Part shown: in pieces, positions 34,253-40,405 of the stretch
How the letters are laid out: each line of letters opens with the position of its first letter
How positions within the stretch are numbered: position 1 is the stretch's first letter
Source of the DNA: a virus
Reading direction: 5' to 3' (one strand)
IMG/VR virus record: IMGVR_UViG_3300050821_004749
Location: 1 to 50,746 of that record
Length of the DNA stretch: 50,746 nt
Made by a program: the position numbers and the translations under genes
The notes under the pieces: generated by a model
Seen by the model: the letters and a program-made list of their open reading frames with translations, nothing else
What the model was told of the DNA's origin: nothing
Databases searched by the model: none

Positions 34253-34277
34253 AAAAGCCACCGTTAGAGTGGCTTTT
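34253..34277 (-). terminator. Terminator ending the tRNA array
   Basis: Perfect 9-bp stem AAAAGCCAC/GTGGCTTTT with 7-nt loop, T-run on the minus strand. Lies 35 nt past the last tRNA. Confidence 0.8.
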
Positions 34278-34311
34278 GGGTACACTATGGGATAGTGTCG
34301 CGCCCGGAAAA

Positions 34312-34380
34312 TCGCTCCGGCAGGAATCGAACCTGCGCCTGGTGATTATGACTCACCTTGGCAACCATAGCCTCAGAGCG
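34312..34380 (-). tRNA. tRNA with anticodon CAU (Met or Ile2)
   Basis: 69 nt. Seven-pair acceptor CGCTCTG/CGGAGCG, anticodon stem GGTGA/TCACC, loop GTCATAA, T-loop TTCGATT, base 73 A, no CCA. Short D-arm (3-bp stem). Last tRNA of the array. Elongator Met versus lysidine-type Ile cannot be told here. Confidence 0.8.
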
Positions 34381-34447
34381 TGGCTTTCACCTACCGCTTG
34401 CACGGATAGTCGGCTACTCGTGTAACGCGCCACCTATGTGTCAGCGA

Positions 34448-34594
34448 TTAGTGCAATCTGTCGTGAACGTCTTTGAAGGCTTGACGCATTTCGATGGATT
34501 CTCGATTCGCTGACCCCTCTGGCTCCATCAACCAAGCGGTCACAGCGCAACCCACAATGAACCCCAAGACGAATATAACGATCAGCCCACCCAT
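34448..34594 (-). CDS. Small membrane protein (48 aa)
   Basis: 48 residues, MGGLIVIFVLGFIVGC then a charged helix; one membrane segment. ATG one base after the upstream TGA. Together with the next gene upstream it forms a pair of membrane proteins, each with a charged, Cys-containing part; function unknown. Confidence 0.6.
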   Translation of the reverse strand: MGGLIVIFVLGFIVGCAVTAWLMEPEGSANRESIEMRQAFKDVHDRLH

Positions 34595-34595
34595 T

Positions 34596-35150
34596 TCAGC
34601 ACTGACACTGCGGCTGACAGGACTTGCCGGAACCGCGTTCTGCGTATTCCCGCTGACATTCTTCGTTCTTCTCCGTCGTTTCCTTTTCGCCGATGGCGAT
34701 TTCCTTAGCTTCTGTGAGAGGCTGTTCACGAGCCGACTCGCAGAACTTGGAGAGGAGAGGATGATTGCGCGAGCACGTTTCGATCTGTGATCGCTGAGCG
34801 GAGGAAGACCGTTCATAGACACACGACCTTTCTTCTGCGCTGTCTTTCGCCTGTTCACAAGCTGCAACAGAAGGACTTTCGGTCTTTGCTTCGCTGGCCG
34901 GTGCGGAGGCCGCAACCTGTTGTTCTACGCGGGCCGTTTCGTGTGACGTGTTGTTGTGCAACGCCACGGCAAAGATGATGCCGAACCAGATAGCAGAGGC
35001 CACCCACATCGTCAAAAGGAGGCCCAGGCCAGCACCTACCCGCTCCCTGACAAAGTGGATTACGGCCAGAGGAATAGCCACGATAGGCACCAAGATGGTC
35101 GCAACCAACTCGATGATGATGCGTTTGGTAGCTGCCGGTTGTGTGTTCAT
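34596..35150 (-). CDS. Membrane protein with Cys-rich outer domain
   Basis: 184 residues. Two hydrophobic segments (about 10-30, 40-63), then a long hydrophilic tail with several Cys (CEQAKDSAEERSC, CSRNH, CQPQCQC) that may be disulphide-bonded outside the cell. Similar plan to the protein at 43850-44335. ATG 35150 is 7 nt after TAGACT. Confidence 0.65.
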   Translation of the reverse strand: MNTQPAATKRIIIELVATILVPIVAIPLAVIHFVRERVGAGLGLLLTMWVASAIWFGIIFAVALHNNTSHETARVEQQVAASAPASEAKTESPSVAACEQAKDSAEERSCVYERSSSAQRSQIETCSRNHPLLSKFCESAREQPLTEAKEIAIGEKETTEKNEECQREYAERGSGKSCQPQCQC

Positions 35151-35157
35151 GCGCCGC

Positions 35158-35186
35158 AGTCTACAGGACTGCTAGACGGAAGTCAA
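35158..35186 (-). promoter_or_regulatory. Leaderless-type promoter
   Basis: TTGACT (35186-35181), 17-nt spacer, TAGACT (35163-35158), 7 nt to ATG 35150. Confidence 0.65.
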
Positions 35187-35636
35187 GTGGTACTTGCGCT
35201 CGATCTCTCGATGGCAGTTGGAGCAGACGAGGATGCACTTCTTGGCCTCCTCGCGGGCACTATCCATGTCGCCCTTCCAAGTCGATAGGTTGCCGACCTT
35301 GGTGGCGCGATCAAGATGGTGGAAGTCCAGGGCAGCCATGTCGCGGTCGTAGCCGCCAGGGACCGCACAATCAGCCTGCTGACATTTGCCACCACGCTCC
35401 GCTATCAATGTCTCCCGGATCACTTTGCGGCGCTTAGAGACGGCCTGAGCCCTACACGGGGGACATTTCTTGACCCCGTGTGCAGAACACCCAATAGGAC
35501 GCTCTGGCGGGTGAGTCTCAAGACCTAGCTTGTCCAGATGATATCGAACACCGGACTGACTCGCGCCCAGACGTTTGGCTATTGCCTTCTGACCAAGGCC
35601 CTCATCGACCAAGCTACGCAACGCGGTAACATCCAT
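35172..35636 (-). CDS. HNH endonuclease with N-terminal HTH
   Basis: 154 residues from ATG 35636. Residues 1-35: helix-turn-helix (LGQKAIAKRLGASQSGVRYH) for DNA recognition. Then CSAHGVKKCPPC zinc pair and an HNH core AALDFHHLDR, KKCILVCSNCHREIE. Its 3' end overlaps the promoter of the next gene. Confidence 0.82.
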   Translation of the reverse strand: MDVTALRSLVDEGLGQKAIAKRLGASQSGVRYHLDKLGLETHPPERPIGCSAHGVKKCPPCRAQAVSKRRKVIRETLIAERGGKCQQADCAVPGGYDRDMAALDFHHLDRATKVGNLSTWKGDMDSAREEAKKCILVCSNCHREIERKYHLTSV

Positions 35637-35800
35637 GCCAATTATGACACCGATGTTACCTAAAACCCTAGTCCGGGGTGCGGTACATAGCAAGGATGAC
35701 GCGAGTCGGCGGATCACAGCCAGCCGAACTGAATCTGCAAGAAGCTACGCCTAAAGGATCGTCCGCGAATAGCTGATCAGGCCAGACCGGACTTTCGCAG

Positions 35801-35872
35801 AACGGGTAAGGGGCTTCGAACCCCTGACCTCAGCTTGGAAGGCTGATATGTTGCCAACTACACCATACCCGC
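35801..35872 (-). tRNA. tRNA-Gly(UCC)
   Basis: 72 nt. Anticodon stem TCAGC/GCTGA, loop CTTCCAA. Acceptor GCGGGTA/TACCCGT with a G-U first pair, base 73 T, no CCA. Starts 3 nt after the PTH2 stop codon. Confidence 0.9.
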
Positions 35873-35875
35873 ATG

Positions 35876-36364
35876 TTACAACTGGCCCTTTCGGGCGAAA
35901 GGCTCCTTCTCGGCCGCGTTGAGCCGTCTCCTGCGCTTGATCGCGTATGGCCCGTGGTGACGGGTCAACAACGCCTGCAAGTCGCTCAGAGAGGGTATTA
36001 CGGTCTTCTCCTTGTACAGCTTGAACTCGCCAAACGTGGCAGCCGTATGAGGGTCGTCACGATCGACTACTGCGACGCCTAGCGCCGTCATCGACAGCGG
36101 GCGAATCTCTGTCCGACCCTCGTCAATGATGAGCTTGGTCTTGAAGCCTCGCTCCTCAATGTACTTCTGGATCGTGAGAAGATGAACGTCGTCGTCGGCG
36201 ACCATCACGAGCTTGCAGTAGTGGCCTCCCAGATACCAAGCATCCAACAGGTCTTGGTCGCTGATGCGGAAAGCCTCCACGGCTGCGTGCTGCGCCTGAG
36301 CGGCGATCTTACCGGGCGTCATTCCAAGACCCCGGTTCACAAAGCTATACATAGCAGGCCGCAT
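35876..36364 (-). CDS. Peptidyl-tRNA hydrolase, PTH2 family
   Basis: 162 residues. MYSFVNRGLGMTPGKIAAQ then HAAVEAF matches the PTH2 signature (GMxxGKxAAQxxHA, with catalytic Lys and His). DEGRTEIRPLSMTALGV matches the family's DAGRTQIAPGSxTVLGI (catalytic Asp and Thr). The enzyme frees tRNA from peptidyl-tRNA dropped by stalled ribosomes. PTH2 is the archaeal/eukaryotic type; most bacteria use the unrelated Pth. Lies inside the tRNA array, right after tRNA-Thr; ATG 36364 is 7 nt after TATACT (36377-36372). Residues after about 120 are a basic extension. Confidence 0.88.
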   Translation of the reverse strand: MRPAMYSFVNRGLGMTPGKIAAQAQHAAVEAFRISDQDLLDAWYLGGHYCKLVMVADDDVHLLTIQKYIEERGFKTKLIIDEGRTEIRPLSMTALGVAVVDRDDPHTAATFGEFKLYKEKTVIPSLSDLQALLTRHHGPYAIKRRRRLNAAEKEPFARKGQL

Positions 36365-36371
36365 TGCGACT

Positions 36372-36377
36372 AGTATA
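36372..36377 (-). promoter_or_regulatory. -10 box of the PTH2 gene
   Basis: Extended TGC-TATACT, 7 nt before ATG 36364 and 9 nt beyond the 3' end of tRNA-Thr. No good -35 box, which would fall in the tRNA. Confidence 0.5.
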
Positions 36378-36386
36378 GCACAAAAG

Positions 36387-36460
36387 AGCCCACTCTCGGA
36401 ATCGAACCGAGTCTATTCTCGCTTACAAGGCGAGCGCAGCACCATTTCTGCATAGCAGGC
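36387..36460 (-). tRNA. tRNA-Thr(UGU)
   Basis: 74 nt. Anticodon stem CTCGC/GCGAG, loop CTTGTAA; acceptor GCCTGCT/AGTGGGC; base 73 T; no CCA. Its 5' end lies 4 nt after the 3' P1 strand of the RNase P RNA. Confidence 0.92.
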
Positions 36461-36464
36461 ACTA

Positions 36465-36795
36465 TGTAGTCGATAAGCCGGATTCTGTCGTTGGACGATC
36501 ATCTTTCTCACGCTTGCGCGTGGCGTCTAGGGTGTTACCCCTACGCTGCCCCCAACCCGCTATGACCATAGGCTAGCCCTTAGGTTTCGCTTCTTGAGGT
36601 TGCATCCTCACCAGCCGTGCTCGGTTCGAGCGCCCGTACTACTATCGACGCCGCTCTCGCAGAATCGATCTCAACAAGGCTCCCGCCACACGTCGATTGT
36701 CTATGCCTCCTGGTTACGGAAGCGATCGAGTTTCCCCGACCAGGATGTCCGGACTTTCCTCTGTGGGATCGGACCACAGCGACCGTCTGACTACA
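36465..36795 (-). ncRNA. rnpB: RNase P RNA
   Basis: About 331 nt. Seen: P1 TGTAGTC (36795-36789) with GACTACA (36471-36465); P2 GACGGTC (787-781) with GATCGTC (500-494); P3 hairpin CTGTGG/CCACAG (779-761); CR-I GAGGAAAGTCCGG (761-749); and CR-V AGAATCCGGCTTAT (486-473). CR-I and CR-V pair as helix P4 (AAG/CTT, bulged T, CCGGA/TCCGG). Relative to the usual CCGGG/CCCGG this is a compensatory change that keeps the helix and the catalytic bulged U. The 3' context CCAACGACAGAATCCGG mirrors E. coli. The central specificity region is shorter than usual (about 350-400 nt for the family) and I could not align it. RNase P removes 5' leaders of pre-tRNA; the protein subunit is not seen in this window. 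Confidence 0.93.
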
Positions 36796-36796
36796 G

Positions 36797-36867
36797 AGCG
36801 ACATGCGGGAGTTGAACCCGCGCATCCTGCATGGCAAGCAGGTAGGCTACCACTACATCAATGTCGC
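36797..36867 (-). tRNA. tRNA-Gly(GCC)
   Basis: 71 nt. Anticodon stem CCTGC/GCAGG, loop TTGCCAT; acceptor GCGACAT/ATGTCGC; base 73 T; no CCA. Its 3' end is 1 nt from the start of the RNase P RNA. Confidence 0.93.
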
Positions 36868-37145
36868 GTGTGCCCCGTTTCTTCGCGGGGAGAGGCAACC
36901 CCGTCCATTTTTATCTGCCCTACGCTTCGCTGTTCACGTTACCGTGGCGGGTTTCAAACCGCGCTTATCGTGTATCTGGGCTTTCTACGAAGTCCTCCCC
37001 TGTGCGAACATCGCTATTCGCTGGTAGCGTCACAGGGGTAGCTAACCGAGGGTTCACCACAACCCCGCCAACAGTCGGCTCTTAGAGGTATGGTGCCTCG
37101 CCGACCAAGTTCTTTTGCGCATGCACGGCGAACCAAGCCGCTTAG
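36868..37145 (-). other. Structured spacer, possible small RNA
   Basis: No gene. Minus-strand hairpins in a row: GGGTT/AACCC, an 8-bp CCCCTGTG/CACAGGGG stem around a shorter stem, and CCCCG/CGGGG with loop CGAAGAAA. A T-arm-like palindrome is present but lacks TTC, so it is not a tRNA. Confidence 0.4.
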
Positions 37146-37218
37146 CCCCCTTGGCAGGATTCGAACCTGCGCCGCCGGGCTTCGAAGACCCGCGCTCTGT
37201 CCACTGAGCTACAAAGGG
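37146..37218 (-). tRNA. tRNA-Arg(UCG)
   Basis: 73 nt. Anticodon stem CGGGT/GCCCG, loop CTTCGAA; acceptor CCCTTTG/CAAGGGG; base 73 G; no CCA. Confidence 0.9.
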
Positions 37219-37222
37219 ATAG

Positions 37223-37294
37223 TGGGTCGCCTGGGACTTGAACCCAGAATCGTCGGAGTAAGAGTCCGGTGCTGTACCATTTAGCTAACGACCC
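37223..37294 (-). tRNA. tRNA-Lys(CUU), copy 1
   Basis: 72 nt. Loop CTCTTAC on stem CGGA/TCCG; acceptor GGGTCGT/GCGACCC; base 73 A; no CCA. Confidence 0.88.
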
Positions 37295-37401
37295 AAGCCC
37301 CGACTTTCACGGGTCCATCTCACGAGCCGCTTATCAGGCGACGCCCGCGTGACCATCCTGGTTCTACCAGGTCTGAGAGCGACTTTACGCTCAGGAGTTA
37401 G

Positions 37402-37474
37402 TGGGACCGGCAGGCTTCGAACCTGCGACCTTCCGGGTAAGAGCCGGTTGCTCTGCCAACTGAGCTACGATCCC
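37402..37474 (-). tRNA. tRNA-Lys(CUU), copy 2
   Basis: 73 nt. Loop CTCTTAC on stem CCGG/CCGG; acceptor GGGATCG/CGGTCCC; base 73 A. Body differs from copy 1, so not a recent duplicate. Confidence 0.88.
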
Positions 37475-37489
37475 TGGAGCATCTAACGG

Positions 37490-37555
37490 TAGTCTATCCC
37501 CGTGTCCTCCGCCCTAAATGGCGGTGCTCTACTGGTGGTTCTGAGCTATAGACGC
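37490..37555 (-). pseudogene. Decayed tRNA lacking its T-arm
   Basis: D-arm (TAGCTC...GAGC) and an anticodon stem CCGCC/GGCGG with a 6-nt loop are present, but only 11 nt separate the anticodon stem from the 3' acceptor strand. Five of seven acceptor pairs remain (GTCTA/TAGAC). Confidence 0.65.
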
Positions 37556-37557
37556 AG

Positions 37558-37631
37558 CCTCCCTAGTTGGATTCGAACCAACGACCTCCGCCTTCGCAGG
37601 GCGACGCTCTATTCCGCTGAGCTATAGAGAG
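37558..37631 (-). tRNA. tRNA-Arg(GCG)
   Basis: 74 nt. Anticodon stem TCGCC/GGCGG, loop CTGCGAA; acceptor CTCTCTA/TAGGGAG; base 73 G; no CCA. Two nt from the decayed tRNA. Confidence 0.9.
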
Positions 37632-37693
37632 AAGTGGAGTGACTATTCATCGCGGTCACTCACCGCTGTTTCTGGCCAGAACCAGATCATCCT

Positions 37694-38308
37694 TTATTCA
37701 CTCTGGTGTGAGAACCTACCCTCCTGCCAGTCGTGGATCAACCACCACTCGTAGGAGTTGTTATCACCCTGAGCGATCAAATCGAAAAGAACGGGGCGTA
37801 CTTCTTTGAGGCTTTCGATTAGATGATCTGCTATATCGCTCTCTGCCTCGGTGAGGTAGGGCGCGATTGATTTGTTACTGTCGCCATCTCGCAAGTGCAA
37901 GAACCTGTGCCAACCAGTGCAGGCAGGGATCGTGCAATATGTCCGAGGGGCGTAACTAAGATAGTCGGGTAGCTCCAGCATCAACCAGCGGGGCACGAAG
38001 TGGTGCCGCGTGATGACGCCTTCACATTCCTTGGGGTCGTCGTGGTAACGACAAACTAGCGGCTTCTGAGTCAGGAGAGAGCGAGCGCGCTTCTGCTCGA
38101 TGATCTCGTGAGGGATCAGGCCGCTGTTGTGGTTTAGTCGGTACAGGACCGCGCGAGTGGAGAGCCGTTCATCGAGAATGTCGTCAATGTCGGCATCCTC
38201 CATTTCTGCGAGGACTTCGATCTGCTCCACTGTCGCTTGCGAGTCATACGCATCGAACCACAGAACCTCGCCCGTGACCGGATGTGTCCAATCTCTTGCC
38301 CGCGACAT
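37694..38308 (-). CDS. Hypothetical protein with HNH-like Cys/His motif
   Basis: 204 residues from ATG 38308, which lies 6 nt after an extended TGG-TACAAT box. ITRHHFVPRWLMLELPDY, CTIPACTGWHRFLH and a Cys near residue 80 resemble a divergent HNH fold (HH...C..C...H) but the core Asn is not evident. Lies between tRNA genes. Possibly another homing-type nuclease; unsure. Confidence 0.55.
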   Translation of the reverse strand: MSRARDWTHPVTGEVLWFDAYDSQATVEQIEVLAEMEDADIDDILDERLSTRAVLYRLNHNSGLIPHEIIEQKRARSLLTQKPLVCRYHDDPKECEGVITRHHFVPRWLMLELPDYLSYAPRTYCTIPACTGWHRFLHLRDGDSNKSIAPYLTEAESDIADHLIESLKEVRPVLFDLIAQGDNNSYEWWLIHDWQEGRFSHQSE

Positions 38309-38329
38309 GAGCATATTGTACCAGAAAAG

Positions 38330-38401
38330 TAGCGCAACGGAGAGTCGAACTCCGGCTTCCGGCATGAGAGGCCGGTGTCCTAACCGCTAGACGATTGCGC
38401 C
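38330..38401 (-). tRNA. tRNA-Glu(CUC), copy 1
   Basis: 72 nt. Anticodon stem CCGGC/GCCGG, loop CTCTCAT; acceptor GGCGCAA/TTGCGCT (G-U first pair); base 73 A; no CCA. Confidence 0.9.
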
Positions 38402-38406
38402 ATAGT

Positions 38407-38477
38407 AGTCCGCCGAGGATTCGAACCTCGAACCAACCGCTCATAAGACGGATGCTCTAACCATTGAGCTAGCGGAC
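38407..38477 (-). tRNA. tRNA-Ile(UAU)
   Basis: 71 nt. Loop CTTATGA on stem CCGT/GCGG; acceptor GTCCGCT/GGCGGAC; base 73 T. A UAU anticodon reads AUA directly and is rare in bacteria, which usually use CAU with lysidine. Confidence 0.85.
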
Positions 38478-38505
38478 CATATGTCCCTCCGAAGAGGGAC
38501 CGACT

Positions 38506-38886
38506 CTACATGGTAGAGCCAACTGCTTGACAGCTTGTGCTGAGCAGTTTGGGAGTGTGTTCGGTGAACGTTTTGCCACCAAAGGTTGATTCGCGGCTGG
38601 CACTACTTGAGTAGGTGATTTCCAGCGGGCGTTTGAATGGTTTCTGGTTCCATTCTTCCCAGTACCACGGACGCACATACGGTCTTGGTGCGGGCACCGG
38701 GTAGGGGCATGGATAGGGCTGAGGGACCGTGATCGGTCGTTTTGCCAACTCCGCCTTCAGTAGGCGGATACAGTCGTCCGTCGTCGGCTCCTTGCCGTGG
38801 TCACTCCAGGAGAGTCCACAGACGGAGCAAATCGTCGTAACGGCGACTGGCTCAGGTGTATTTACGGCTTTCTTGCGTGCGGCCAT
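38506..38886 (-). CDS. Hypothetical protein with Cys pair and Pro-rich middle
   Basis: 126 residues. TICSVCGLSWSDHG near residue 17-30, then a Pro/Tyr-rich stretch (PQPYPCPYPVPAPRPYVRP), then Ser/Thr-rich end. Overlaps the upstream gene by 35 nt. No family recognised. Confidence 0.55.
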   Translation of the reverse strand: MAARKKAVNTPEPVAVTTICSVCGLSWSDHGKEPTTDDCIRLLKAELAKRPITVPQPYPCPYPVPAPRPYVRPWYWEEWNQKPFKRPLEITYSSSASRESTFGGKTFTEHTPKLLSTSCQAVGSTM

Positions 38887-39115
38887 GATTGTCTACAGAG
38901 AGGCCCGAAGGCATTTCACCGCGATTGACACGTTTTTCAGTCATACCGCCCCAAACATGCCCGCGTGCAGAATCGAGTGCTTTACCCGCTGACGTAGTAG
39001 ACATATTGAGCATCTGACCTATCTGCGGAACCGTGTTGCCCTCGAAGTACAACTTGAAGGCATCGTATTCCGTCGCGTTGAGACAGTACACAGTTTCTAT
39101 GTCTTGCCTCCCCAT
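38852..39115 (-). CDS. Small helix-turn-helix protein
   Basis: 87 residues. LNATEYDAFKLYFEGNTVPQ...GQMLNMSTTSAGKALDSAR reads as a sigma-region-4/LuxR-like helix-turn-helix, so DNA binding is likely. Two ATGs lie two codons apart; AAAGGAGG is 6-7 nt before the second (39115) but touches the first, which decides the start. Confidence 0.65.
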   Translation of the reverse strand: MGRQDIETVYCLNATEYDAFKLYFEGNTVPQIGQMLNMSTTSAGKALDSARGHVWGGMTEKRVNRGEMPSGLSVDNHGRTQESRKYT

Positions 39116-39156
39116 TTTCATCCTCCTTTAGGATGTCGTTTGGTTTGGGTGCTACA

Positions 39157-39229
39157 GGGCGATCAGAGGGAATCGAACCCTCGTGGCCGGGATCACAACC
39201 CGGAGCTTTACCACTAAGCTATGAACGCC
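39157..39229 (-). tRNA. tRNA-His(GUG)
   Basis: 73 nt. Anticodon stem CCGGG/CCCGG, loop TTGTGAT; acceptor GGCGTTC/GATCGCC with one T-T mismatch; base 73 C as expected for His; no CCA. Confidence 0.88.
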
Positions 39230-39294
39230 ATGATAGTGCCAGTCGCATACCCACTGCCGTCGCAGTATTGAGCAGAGGCGGGGCTGGCACGTAG

Positions 39295-39365
39295 CTGGGG
39301 AAGAAGGAGTCGAACCCTCATTCACAGATTCAAAGTCTGCTGTCTTGCCATTAGACGATTCCCCA
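39295..39365 (-). tRNA. tRNA-Gln(UUG)
   Basis: 71 nt. Loop CTTTGAA on stem GCAGA/TCTGT; acceptor TGGGGAA/TTCCCCA; base 73 G; no CCA. Confidence 0.9.
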
Positions 39366-39370
39366 ATGAG

Positions 39371-39462
39371 TGCGCCGGACGGGACTTGAACCCGCATCCG
39401 CTGGTGTGAAAAACCAGTGCTGGGGACGGTGTTTGCCGCCTCTACCATTCAGCTACCGACGC
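39371..39462 (-). tRNA. tRNA-Glu(UUC) with hairpin insert in the D-loop
   Basis: 92 nt instead of about 73. Acceptor GCGTCGG/CCGGCGC, anticodon stem CTGGT/ACCAG, loop TTTTCAC, normal T-arm. Between GAG and the CAGC that closes the D-stem lies an added hairpin, GGCGG/CCGTC around CAAACA. The variable loop is short, so this is not a class II tRNA. Confidence 0.8.
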
Positions 39463-39557
39463 ATATTTAGGACGACTACACCTGCCAGGTTGAAGACCTC
39501 GCGCGGACGCCCAGAGTCCGCTCCTCGCAACCTTTGGACAGTTGCGTGTGCTTTTAG

Positions 39558-39630
39558 CTGCGGGACAAGGATTCGAACCTCGATCCCCTGGCTCAGAACC
39601 AGGTCACTTGCCGTTAGTACGATCCCGCAA
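39558..39630 (-). tRNA. tRNA-Gln(CUG)
   Basis: 73 nt. Anticodon stem CCTGG/CCAGG, loop TTCTGAG; acceptor TGCGGGA/TCCCGCA; base 73 G. Its 5' 27 nt double as the last codons of the upstream protein gene. Confidence 0.9.
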
Positions 39631-39864
39631 TGCTTTTCGTTCATCCGCCAGTATCTTGATGCATGCCTTCACATCATCGAGATACTGAGGGTTCCATATC
39701 GTTTCGGGCTCCGGATAGAAGGCATATTGACGCCATGCGCCGTACCACCTAATTTCACCCAAAACAGAGCAATGCCGCTTACTGAGAATCACGATTCTCT
39801 GGGTCTTGCCCTCGTAGTGATCATCCTCTATGAATGTCAGATACTCTGACTCAATTCCGTCCAT
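39604..39864 (-). CDS. Conserved small phage protein
   Basis: 86 residues from ATG 39864. LGEIRWYGAWRQYAFYPEPETIWNPQYLDDV is very like a phrase common in actinophage proteins of unknown role (KWFGRWRQYAFFPEP...). The stop codon lies inside tRNA-Gln(CUG). Confidence 0.7.
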   Translation of the reverse strand: MDGIESEYLTFIEDDHYEGKTQRIVILSKRHCSVLGEIRWYGAWRQYAFYPEPETIWNPQYLDDVKACIKILADERKALRDRTNGK

Positions 39865-39876
39865 ATGGATGAAGTA

Positions 39877-39949
39877 TAGCGGAGGCGGGATTTGCACCCG
39901 CGATCTGCTGGTTATGGGCCAGCCGAGATAGCTGCTTCTCCACTCCGCG
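39877..39949 (-). tRNA. Initiator-like tRNA-fMet(CAU)
   Basis: 73 nt. Anticodon stem GCTGG/CCAGC, loop CCCATAA. Base 1 C opposes T72 (unpaired first position, as in initiators) and pair 11-24 is A-T, also an initiator trait. The usual three G-C pairs of the anticodon stem are incomplete (T29). T-loop TGCAAAT. Base 73 A. Confidence 0.75.
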
Positions 39950-39985
39950 TCGTTGTACTGCAATAGCGGCAGAAAGAATCGAACT

Positions 39986-40174
39986 CTACCTACCTTCTTC
40001 TGGAATTTCTCTTTCCTGAGTTTCATAATCATGTGGGTTGCCATACCAGGCAGGGCCATGATTATGAGCCGCCTGGGCGATCATACTATATATGAAGAAG
40101 CACACGATGGCAACGATAAGATATACAAGCATGCACGACAAAACCTTTTGGAATCGAGATTCTTGTTTGATCAT
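39986..40174 (-). CDS. Small single-pass membrane protein
   Basis: 62 residues from ATG 40174, 7 nt after a TATGCT box. Hydrophobic at about 11-33, then His/Pro/Glu-rich soluble tail. Unknown role. Confidence 0.65.
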   Translation of the reverse strand: MIKQESRFQKVLSCMLVYLIVAIVCFFIYSMIAQAAHNHGPAWYGNPHDYETQEREIPEEGR

Positions 40175-40181
40175 GCCCCAT

Positions 40182-40210
40182 AGCATAGCATAAGTCGTAG
40201 CGTATGTCAA
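40182..40210 (-). promoter_or_regulatory. Leaderless-type promoter
   Basis: TTGACA (40210-40205), 17-nt spacer ending TGC, TATGCT (40187-40182), 7 nt to ATG 40174. The -35 box includes the stop codon of the 33-aa gene upstream. Confidence 0.7.
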
Positions 40211-40308
40211 GGCCCGAACATTTTGATCGCGGCACGTTCTCTTAGCCATCTGATACGGGTAACTAGGATTTCACCGCCTTTGGCGGCTAGATACCATCGA
40301 TTCTCCAT
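40207..40308 (-). CDS. Very small basic protein (33 aa)
   Basis: MENRWYLAAKGGEILVTRI...KMFGP. AAAGGAG 8 nt before ATG 40308 supports translation. Too short to classify. Confidence 0.45.
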   Translation of the reverse strand: MENRWYLAAKGGEILVTRIRWLRERAAIKMFGP

Positions 40309-40333
40309 GCTCTTTGCTCCTTTGGCGTATTTA

Positions 40334-40405
40334 TAGCGGACCCGAGAGTTGAACTCGGCTCTCAAGATTATGAGTCTTGAATGGTCACCGGACCACCTGA
40401 CCGCG
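40334..40405 (-). tRNA. tRNA with anticodon CAU (Met or Ile2)
   Basis: 72 nt. Anticodon stem CAAGA/TCTTG, loop CTCATAA; T-arm CCGAG/CTCGG. Acceptor CGCGGTC/GTCCGCT has C-T at the first and T-T at the sixth pair. Its 5' 21 nt encode the end of the upstream HNH protein. Confidence 0.75.

Noticed and set aside
36940-36975. T-arm-like palindrome suggesting another tRNA
   Set aside because: The loop is TTTGAAA rather than TTC-containing, and no acceptor or anticodon stem can be placed.
36594-37085. Several plus-strand frames over 70 codons
   Set aside because: They are read through RNase P RNA and tRNA genes and have no start signals.
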